Assembly (NCBI GenBank): GCA_030667765.1
Contig: DAOUVF010000181.1
Location: 1 to 6,459 of the forward strand
Direction: 5' to 3'
DNA length: 6,459 nucleotides
From: Bacteroides sp.
GTDB taxonomy: Bacteria > Bacteroidota > Bacteroidia > Bacteroidales > SM23-62
How positions within the stretch are numbered: the stretch's first letter is position 1; each line of letters starts with the position of its first letter. The notes beneath the pieces were generated by a model. The model was given only the letters and a program-made list of their open reading frames with translations, made no database searches and was not told the origin of the DNA. A program made the position numbers and the translations under genes. Of this stretch, positions 1 to 5,525 are shown in pieces.

Positions 1-615
1 GACATCGGATACAACTACCTTGGGATATTTGGTTCAGAGAGCTTTTATCCCACAGAAGTTACTCAGAAAAGATGGGCCCATGTGTCAGTGGCCTATACCA
101 ACGGAAAATTCAAGGCATATCTTGATGATACACGCCTGCTCAACGTTCCCCGGCTTGATATAAATCCCTCAGGAATTACTTTCTACAGCTACCATGCAAG
201 AGATGAATATCCGATTTATATCAAAAACATAAGGATCGCTGAGGGCGGGGTGAAATATTACGACCGGTTGAGGGAGGACGGAAAGATCATTGCCAACGGG
301 ATCCGTTTCGATGTGGGAAAGGCTACCCTGAAACCGGAATCCATGGGGATCATCAATGAGGTGGTTGACCTGATGAAGGATCACCCGGACCTGAATTTCA
401 GTGTGGAGGGTCATACCGACAGTGACGGGGATGATGCATTCAATATGGAGCTTTCAGATAAACGGGCAGAGACAGTTAAATCCACCATGATCGATATGGG
501 TATTGCCGCAGACAGGCTGGAATCCAAGGGATTGGGTGAGTCCATGCCCATCACGGACAATTCCTCGCCGGAAGGCAAGGCAAATAACCGCAGGGTGGAA
601 TTCGTAAAACTTTAG
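1..615 (+). CDS. OmpA-family protein with LamG-like segment (5' partial)
   Basis: The frame is open from base 1 to the TAG at 613-615 (204 codons), so the gene starts left of the window; the GTG at 82 is internal to a conserved stretch and is not the likely start. Residues about 23-50 (WAHVSVAYTNGKFKAYLDD and after) resemble the strand pair of LamG/concanavalin-like jelly-roll domains. Residues about 100-204 are an OmpA C-terminal peptidoglycan-binding domain: IRFDVGKATLKPES, then GHTDSDGDD, NMELSDKRA and a terminal NNRRVEF. The Asp encoded at 418-420 and the Arg 15 residues later match the Asp/Arg pair that binds diaminopimelate in E. coli OmpA. By family it should tether the outer membrane, or an exported protein, to peptidoglycan. 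The signal peptide and N-terminal domains are off the window, so the full architecture and exact role are unknown. Confidence 0.88.
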   Translation, partial: DIGYNYLGIFGSESFYPTEVTQKRWAHVSVAYTNGKFKAYLDDTRLLNVPRLDINPSGITFYSYHARDEYPIYIKNIRIAEGGVKYYDRLREDGKIIANGIRFDVGKATLKPESMGIINEVVDLMKDHPDLNFSVEGHTDSDGDDAFNMELSDKRAETVKSTMIDMGIAADRLESKGLGESMPITDNSSPEGKANNRRVEFVKL

Positions 616-624
616 GTTGGATCA

Positions 625-639
625 GCCGGGATTCCCGGC
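625..639. terminator. Candidate bidirectional hairpin between convergent genes
   Basis: GCCGGG-ATT-CCCGGC forms a perfect 6-bp all-GC stem with a 3-base loop. It lies 10 bases after the OmpA-family stop and 22 bases beyond the tilS stop on the opposite strand, so it could end transcription from both sides. No run of T follows on either strand, so it is not a textbook intrinsic terminator; position and stem strength are the only support. Confidence 0.45.
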
Positions 640-660
640 CGGTACAATACCTTAACCCTG

Positions 661-2004
661 CTATTCTGCATCAGGAAAGGGGCTGGTGAATTTCATCATC
701 AGGACCTGCCTGGTTTCTGGCCTGACCTTGAACCTGTCATCTATCCGCTGTCCCATAATCCAGGCAATTTTGCTGCCGGATGTCAGCAGCCAGGTCCTCT
801 CTTTATCCGGCAATGATACTTTAATATCTATCAGGTAGTCACTGATCTTTTTCATACCCTGCATTCCCAGCGGCCGAAAATAATCTCCCGTTTGCCAATG
901 TCTCAACATCAGGGGAAAATGAAGCTTCTGCAGGTCCAGACAGGCGATTTTCCGGTCATTGGGAATATGAAAGGTTTCCGTATTGTCGACCACCATCCAT
1001 TCAAGGTCAACAGGTTCCGATATCCGTCCGGATTCCCGTTCAAGGTAATATTTCCGCTCTTCTTCTTTTTCCAGTGGCGTAATGATCAGGTCTTCCCTGT
1101 CCTTCACGATACGGTGTGTGGCGGACAGGAATTGTTTGCCTGAGGGTCCCTCAAGGGAATGAATGATATCTTCCATGGCCTGTGACGGGAAATTGTAATC
1201 AGAGAGTATCTCGAACAGGATGCTTCTTCTGGCATTATGTGCCGACAGGTCCCTGATGCTGATCCTTGTCCTGTCACCTTCCGTGCGCACCAGCCTCTGC
1301 TTCAATTGTAGCAATTCCCGTTCGTATAGTTTCTCGGTTTCAGACAATTTAAGCATGGTATCCATCAATGCATTCCGGAAGGAAGGGTTTTCTTCTTCCA
1401 GCATGGGGATCAGGTGGTGACGCACCCTGTTCCTGAGATACTTATCGGAGGCATTGCTGGAGTCTTCCCGGAACCTGATATCATGCTCAGAGGCATAATT
1501 CACAATGGATTCCCTGGAGGCGAAAAGCATGGGACGGATGACCTTCTCCGATCTGACAGGAATACCGGTTAGTCCCCTGATACCTGTACCGCGGGACAGG
1601 TTAATAAAAAATGTTTCAATCACATCATCCTGATTATGGGCGGTAGCTATGAAGTTGTATCCATATCTATTTCGAATTTCTTCAAACCACCGGTAACGGA
1701 GGTTCCTGGCTGCCATTTGTATGGATATCCCGGATTCATCAGCTGACTGTACTGTGTCAAAATCCTGCTGATGATAAGCCGCATCCATGTTTTCAGCAAC
1801 GGATTTTACTAACTTTTCATCCCCATCCGATTCAGCACCTCTCAAATGAAAATTGCAGTGGGCGATCCCTGGTTTATAACCGGCTGCAAAATAAAGATGC
1901 AGCAAAACCATCGAGTCAATGCCACCACTTACTGCAATAAGGATCCTGTCTGTTGGCTGGCAAAGTGAATTTGACTGAATAAAACGCCTGAATTCTTCGA
2001 GCAT
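661..2004 (-). CDS. tilS: tRNA(Ile)-lysidine synthetase TilS
   Basis: This cytoplasmic enzyme attaches lysine to C34 of the CAU-anticodon tRNA-Ile using ATP, so that the tRNA reads AUA and is charged with Ile instead of Met. From the ATG at 2004 it is 447 residues, the normal size for the long form of the family. The PP-loop ATP motif SGGIDSM is at residues 26-32. It is followed by AHCNFHLRG, the IATAHNQDD segment near 119-127, the ETFFINLSRGTGIRGLTG segment, and LRNRVRHHLIPML near 190-202. A C-terminal domain runs from about residue 365, with RHWQTGDYFRPLGM, KKISDYLID and the closing GQRIDDRFKV. The frame stays open upstream to a TTG at 2022, but the ATG gives the usual MLEEF... beginning, and a promoter-like TACATTTG overlaps the TTG. 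The gene is last in the minus-strand series, 66 bases after the peroxiredoxin stop. Confidence 0.95.
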   Translation of the reverse strand: MLEEFRRFIQSNSLCQPTDRILIAVSGGIDSMVLLHLYFAAGYKPGIAHCNFHLRGAESDGDEKLVKSVAENMDAAYHQQDFDTVQSADESGISIQMAARNLRYRWFEEIRNRYGYNFIATAHNQDDVIETFFINLSRGTGIRGLTGIPVRSEKVIRPMLFASRESIVNYASEHDIRFREDSSNASDKYLRNRVRHHLIPMLEEENPSFRNALMDTMLKLSETEKLYERELLQLKQRLVRTEGDRTRISIRDLSAHNARRSILFEILSDYNFPSQAMEDIIHSLEGPSGKQFLSATHRIVKDREDLIITPLEKEEERKYYLERESGRISEPVDLEWMVVDNTETFHIPNDRKIACLDLQKLHFPLMLRHWQTGDYFRPLGMQGMKKISDYLIDIKVSLPDKERTWLLTSGSKIAWIMGQRIDDRFKVRPETRQVLMMKFTSPFPDAE

Positions 2005-2019
2005 CCCGATCACTTTATG

Positions 2020-2027
2020 CAAATGTA
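2020..2027 (-). promoter_or_regulatory. Candidate Bacteroidota -7 element before tilS
   Basis: On the minus strand the bases read TACATTTG, a full match to TAnnTTTG. No TTTG or TTG lies 19-21 bases upstream, so the -33 half is missing. If used, transcription would begin around 2013-2015 and leave a leader of about ten bases before the ATG at 2004. Confidence 0.35.
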
Positions 2028-2035
2028 AGGAATCC

Positions 2036-2049
2036 GGTGATCATTCACC
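2036..2049 (-). terminator. Weak inverted repeat between the peroxiredoxin gene and tilS
   Basis: GGTGA-ATGA-TCACC on the minus strand gives a 5-bp stem with a 4-base loop, 21 bases after the peroxiredoxin stop. No T-tract follows. It could attenuate readthrough into tilS or be chance; the short stem makes this a low-confidence call. Confidence 0.2.
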
Positions 2050-2070
2050 TTTCTGGAATATACTGTATGC

Positions 2071-2706
2071 TTAATCTAATTTTCCCAGGTATCCGGCAAT
2101 GCTTTCCTGTGTTTCCTTCAGGGCTTCATCTCCCTTCTGCCAGTTGGCCGGACAAACTTCTCCGTGTTCTTCACTGTATTGCAGAGCATCAACTGTGCGG
2201 ATCACCTCATTAATGTTCCTTCCCAGTGGCTTATCATTTACCACCTGGTGCCGCACTATCCCTTCCTTGTCAATTAAAAAGAGTCCCCTGTAAGTTTCGG
2301 CCGCGCCTTCAAAAACAACTTCATCTTCTTCGTTGTAATCATATTCACCGATCAGGACATCATAGTTTTGTGCAATCGTCATCGGAGGATCTGCTACCAG
2401 CGGGTAATTTACACCTTTGATACCACCATCCTTCAATTCCGTCTCCAACCATTTCCAGTGAGAAAAAGCCGAATCAACAGAACAGCCGATAACGGCCACA
2501 TTCCTTTGTTCGAATTCCTCCATTTTATCCTGGAAGGCCAGGATCTCTGTGGGACAAACGAAGGTGAAATCAGCGGGATAGAAATAAAAAACCACGTACT
2601 TCTTTCCAATGAATTGATCGAGTGAAAATCCGGAGACAATCTCACCACCATTGACAACTGCATCCGCCTTGAAATGCGGAGCTTTTTTACCTACTAAAAC
2701 TGCCAT
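2071..2706 (-). CDS. Typical 2-Cys peroxiredoxin (AhpC/Prx1 family)
   Basis: A 211-residue thiol peroxidase that should reduce hydrogen peroxide, organic hydroperoxides and possibly peroxynitrite in the cytoplasm, then be recycled by thioredoxin or an AhpF-type reductase. The peroxidatic Cys is C51 in DFTFVCPTE, with the catalytic Thr at 48 and the conserved Arg at 140 in TYRGLFLID. The resolving Cys is C185 in HGEVCPANW, so this is a dimeric typical 2-Cys enzyme. Residues about 117-138 (VLIGEYDYNEEDEVVFEGAAE) form an acidic insert longer than in E. coli AhpC or mammalian Prx1. The overoxidation-related GGLG motif is GGIK here, and the C-terminal YF is YL. No signal peptide or ahpF neighbour is visible. 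The ATG at 2706 begins exactly at the conserved MAVLVGKKAPHF and has a good promoter candidate upstream. The symbol ahpC is often used for such proteins, but Prx1-like naming fits equally, so I leave it blank. Confidence 0.95.
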   Translation of the reverse strand: MAVLVGKKAPHFKADAVVNGGEIVSGFSLDQFIGKKYVVFYFYPADFTFVCPTEILAFQDKMEEFEQRNVAVIGCSVDSAFSHWKWLETELKDGGIKGVNYPLVADPPMTIAQNYDVLIGEYDYNEEDEVVFEGAAETYRGLFLIDKEGIVRHQVVNDKPLGRNINEVIRTVDALQYSEEHGEVCPANWQKGDEALKETQESIAGYLGKLD

Positions 2707-2746
2707 TTTAAAATTATTTAAAGGTTAATAAATATCGAATTATCTA

Positions 2747-2778
2747 CAAAGTTATAATATTTACTCAAAGCCGGCAAT
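2747..2778 (-). promoter_or_regulatory. Bacteroidota-type promoter for the peroxiredoxin gene
   Basis: On the minus strand ATTG (2778-2775) is followed after exactly 20 bases by TAACTTTG (2754-2747). This matches the Bacteroidota vegetative consensus TTTG, 19-21 bases, TAnnTTTG: the -7 is complete and the -33 has one mismatch. The predicted start is near 2740, leaving an A/T-rich leader of about 34 bases before the ATG at 2706. The -33 part lies inside the end of the Omp85-like coding region. No OxyR-like palindrome is evident. Confidence 0.6.
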
Positions 2779-4722
2779 TCTGGGCTTTGTGACATTGAAG
2801 TTCTCGACATTCAGCCTTTTTTCTCCTGAAACATGCAGAAATAGCGGGATATCTTTTTCGGGATGGTTGGGATAGTAACCAATCCTTATTGAGATGGTTT
2901 CAAAAACGAGTCTTTCATTCCTGATCCGTGCACCTATTCCAAAACCTGAAAAAAACAGTCCATCGTGCAGTTTCTTCATATCCGGACCAATCAATCCGAA
3001 GTCCATGAAACCAAAAAAGACAAAACGGAATCCATAAAGGTAGTATGGTGTAAATGCATCTGCTTCATAGTTAATGAAGATTTTTTTTGTGCCCAGCGGG
3101 AGACCGTATCTGAATCCCCGTATGTCATCATCATCGCCGATGCCTATATATTCATCTTTAAACCGGTTTATCCCCTGCACGTAATTTGCCGAAATGAAAT
3201 GCCTGAATTTGAACCGGTTAATAATGAACAGAGGAGTGAAATAATCCGCCCTGAAATTAATGACTCCCTGTTCCATATAATCCTTTTTCAGGAAAAATCC
3301 TCCTGCCTCAAGTTTGGTATACAGGTACCCGATATTGCCAAGATACCTTCCCTGTGACAGGCTGAAACCTGCATACAGCCTGGTATTAAACTCATTTCTT
3401 TCCAGTCCGCCCGTTAAACTGAACAAGATCCCCTGCGGGATATCTTCGGTCCGGCCAAAATCCAGGATAAGGTTACTTCTGAAGTATGACTGCGAAGAAA
3501 TGGCCAGTGAAGAGAGCCAGCCGGTTCTGTTCTGGTAGAGATAAAAGTTTTGTTCATCCACTTCCGGCCGGTCGATATACTGGTTCCAGTAAAGTCTTGA
3601 TGAGACGACAAAATTCAGGCGGTTCTTTGTAAGATTTCGCTTAGTTCTTAGATAGAAGGCCCGTCCCAGCCATCCGTCATATATATTGTATTTAACAGGT
3701 ACATCCGTACTGATGGAATCTGTAAAATTGATATACCTGAAAGTACGGGTACGCTCGAGATCAACTGCTCCGGCCCATTTGGTATTCGGAGTAAAAAACC
3801 GCCTGTCAAATCCCATCTGATAGGATTCCGTGTTGAATACCTGCTGGTATCTGAGTGTGCTGTTGATGAATGATCCACCCAGGTTATGCATGATGTAAAA
3901 GATCTCATGCCCCAGCCAGGGGGATCTTTCTCCATCCCAGTAAAAGACAGCGTGAAGTTCATGCCCGAGCCCAAACAGATTGCGTTCAAATATATCCAGC
4001 TTACCCACATCAAGATCATTCAACAGGCCTCCGGCACCGATGGAAAAAGCATCTTTGGTCACCACCCTGACATCCACAGTATCTGAGCCTGGACTTGTCT
4101 CTTCGATATAGATCCTGACATCCTCAATAAATGGAAGCTCCCTTATTATCCTTTCATTATCGCTGATCTCATTCGGGTCTACCAGGTCCCCGCTCTGGAA
4201 AAGCAGGTGGTTGTTAATAACTCGTTCCTGTGTTACAGTGTGCATGTCATTCCCTAACTTTTCTATTTTCGAACCGGCGGTGCGGGAGGTATCGAAGATA
4301 GATGGACCGAAAGGTTCAAGCTTTGTCAATCTGATGTTGCGTATGACTTTCCCGCCAAAGGTAATATAGGGATCCACACTGAGCCGGGTTAACATGGTAT
4401 CCTGAGTGTCCGGAATTCGCGGTGAGGTGATGACAATATTGTGTAGTTCCCTGGTCCAGCGCTTCTTGTTAGCCTTTACTTCAAGCGAATCAAAAAAGAT
4501 CTCACCAGCCTTCCCCCTCGGATATTTGACATGGTAATCCAGTCCACCGTGAATCACAATGATAGTATCCTCCTTGAATTTAAATCTTTGTCCCCCGATG
4601 TAAAGTCTGGAACCCTCAACAAGCCTCAGGGTGTCATATAAGCCACCCTCAGGTTCAGTCCCCATTGACGGCAACGTGGACAAAGCCAACAAGACTATCA
4701 GAATATATCGACAATACTTCAA
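2761..4722 (-). CDS. Omp85/BamA-TamA-like outer-membrane beta-barrel protein
   Basis: A 653-residue protein whose first 21 residues (MKYCRYILIVLLALSTLPSM...) form a signal peptide. Residues about 25-115 form a beta-rich segment I do not recognise. Residues about 124-223 look like one POTRA domain: the stretch with LVDPNEISDNERIIRELPFI, then DVRIYIEE and VDVRVVTKD. From about 230 to the end, alternating aromatic strands form a surface-antigen (D15) type barrel. The IRGFRYG motif at 534-540 matches the (V/I)RGF signature of the lid loop in Omp85 proteins. The family inserts or exports outer-membrane proteins or lipids. With so few POTRA units it is unlikely to be the main BamA and more likely an accessory paralogue; the substrate is unknown. 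The start codon is TTG: no in-frame ATG precedes the signal peptide, and a stop lies 51 bases upstream. An ATT at 4746 is a weaker alternative. Confidence 0.82.
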   Translation of the reverse strand: MKYCRYILIVLLALSTLPSMGTEPEGGLYDTLRLVEGSRLYIGGQRFKFKEDTIIVIHGGLDYHVKYPRGKAGEIFFDSLEVKANKKRWTRELHNIVITSPRIPDTQDTMLTRLSVDPYITFGGKVIRNIRLTKLEPFGPSIFDTSRTAGSKIEKLGNDMHTVTQERVINNHLLFQSGDLVDPNEISDNERIIRELPFIEDVRIYIEETSPGSDTVDVRVVTKDAFSIGAGGLLNDLDVGKLDIFERNLFGLGHELHAVFYWDGERSPWLGHEIFYIMHNLGGSFINSTLRYQQVFNTESYQMGFDRRFFTPNTKWAGAVDLERTRTFRYINFTDSISTDVPVKYNIYDGWLGRAFYLRTKRNLTKNRLNFVVSSRLYWNQYIDRPEVDEQNFYLYQNRTGWLSSLAISSQSYFRSNLILDFGRTEDIPQGILFSLTGGLERNEFNTRLYAGFSLSQGRYLGNIGYLYTKLEAGGFFLKKDYMEQGVINFRADYFTPLFIINRFKFRHFISANYVQGINRFKDEYIGIGDDDDIRGFRYGLPLGTKKIFINYEADAFTPYYLYGFRFVFFGFMDFGLIGPDMKKLHDGLFFSGFGIGARIRNERLVFETISIRIGYYPNHPEKDIPLFLHVSGEKRLNVENFNVTKPRIAGFE

Positions 4723-4747
4723 GTGTATCAGGAGTTTGTCAATAAAC

Positions 4748-4779
4748 GTAAAATACGCAAAAAGATGTTACCCGTCAAA
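4748..4779 (-). promoter_or_regulatory. Possible promoter before the Omp85-like gene
   Basis: On the minus strand TTTG (4779-4776) is followed after 20 bases by TATTTTAC (4755-4748). The -33 box and spacing are ideal, but the -7 box matches TAnnTTTG only in its first six positions. The 96-base gap in front of this gene is the longest in the window, which makes an independent start plausible. Low to moderate confidence. Confidence 0.35.
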
Positions 4780-4818
4780 ACAAAGAATACGGTTAAGGCA
4801 GGTATTCAGTTTCGGTGA

Positions 4819-5514
4819 TTATAAATTTCCATCAATATCATCGGCATTGAACTGGAATCCCAGCCGTTTGCCGGTACGCAATTTTGAAAGCTGTATCCGG
4901 TCACTGATCTGTTCGACGGAAGCAATTTTTACTGTATCGAAGGGAGGGACGAGTAAGTCAAATTCAAGGGCATAATTGATGGCAAGCGTGATCATATTGG
5001 TCAGGGATTCTTTTTCCAGGATCGTATTCCCAAAATCATTGAAGAAAAATCCCAGTTGCCGCTTACCTTCAGCGAAATAATGAAAATCCTTGTTGATAAA
5101 GATCCTTCCAACCAGGTAGCCCAGGTCCTGCATCCTGTTGTACTTAATGGAATCAGAGAGGAAATTATAAATGTTGATGATCCCGCAATAGGAAGCTGTT
5201 TTATCCGATTTCACATATGAGGTTTTCCAGATGCCATGACTCCTGTCAAATTCAAAGATATTTGAATGCATAGTAACGATGATCAGATCGCCTGCTATTT
5301 TCAGCTGGGCACTGTATATGCCATGGTCCTGGTAGTCCAGTTTTATTCTATCATCTGCTTCCCCGAGCTGATGATTGAATTCCACCTCAAGTTCCTTCAG
5401 GATTCTTTTTATGTCAGACATTACACTCATGGTATTGTCAAATACCAGTTGCTTTACGGCAGATTTATCCTTCAGGTTGTTAAGGATATTTGATTTGACA
5501 TCTGTATTGCTCAT
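4819..5514 (-). CDS. Conserved-looking hypothetical protein, 231 residues
   Basis: I cannot assign a named family. The protein has no signal peptide or membrane segment and should be cytoplasmic. Residues 1-50 look helical (NILNNLKDKSAVKQLVFDN and DIKRILKELEVEFNHQL). Residues about 55-100 look like beta strands (KLDYQDHGIYSAQLKIAGDL, IIVTMHSNIFEFD). The middle, 108-160, is rich in aromatic residues (IINIYNFLSDSIKYNR, DLGYLVGRIFIN, HYFAEGKRQLGFFFNDF), and the tail is acidic. The only Cys is C110, and no HxH, Walker or other catalytic motif is visible. From memory, similar proteins occur in Bacteroidota genomes, but I cannot verify this. The ATG at 5514 is 11 bases after the proS stop, so the two are probably co-transcribed. 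This suggests, without proving, a translation-related or growth-related role. The even composition and lack of internal stops support a real gene. Confidence 0.8.
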   Translation of the reverse strand: MSNTDVKSNILNNLKDKSAVKQLVFDNTMSVMSDIKRILKELEVEFNHQLGEADDRIKLDYQDHGIYSAQLKIAGDLIIVTMHSNIFEFDRSHGIWKTSYVKSDKTASYCGIINIYNFLSDSIKYNRMQDLGYLVGRIFINKDFHYFAEGKRQLGFFFNDFGNTILEKESLTNMITLAINYALEFDLLVPPFDTVKIASVEQISDRIQLSKLRTGKRLGFQFNADDIDGNL

Positions 5515-5525
5515 ATCAGCTTTAT

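Noticed and set aside
892..1143. An 83-codon plus-strand frame opposite tilS with a phenylalanine-rich stretch
   Set aside because: The FFFFF run is the complement of the Lys/Glu-rich KEEERKYY region of TilS, so it is a reading artefact and not a membrane segment.
2965..3357. A 130-codon plus-strand open frame opposite the Omp85-like gene
   Set aside because: It lies wholly antisense to a well-supported coding region, and its translation shows no domain or low-complexity signal. It is a shadow of the real gene.
3648..4019. A 123-codon minus-strand open frame inside the Omp85-like gene
   Set aside because: It is in another frame of the same strand, is Trp- and Ser-rich, and has no family features. 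The Omp85 frame is uninterrupted across it, so there is no frameshift or overlapping gene to infer.
4631..4975. A 114-codon plus-strand frame spanning the gap between the Omp85-like gene and the 231-residue gene
   Set aside because: It covers the ends of two convincing minus-strand genes, and its translation is Ser/Arg/Lys-rich without recognisable structure. I see no promoter for it.
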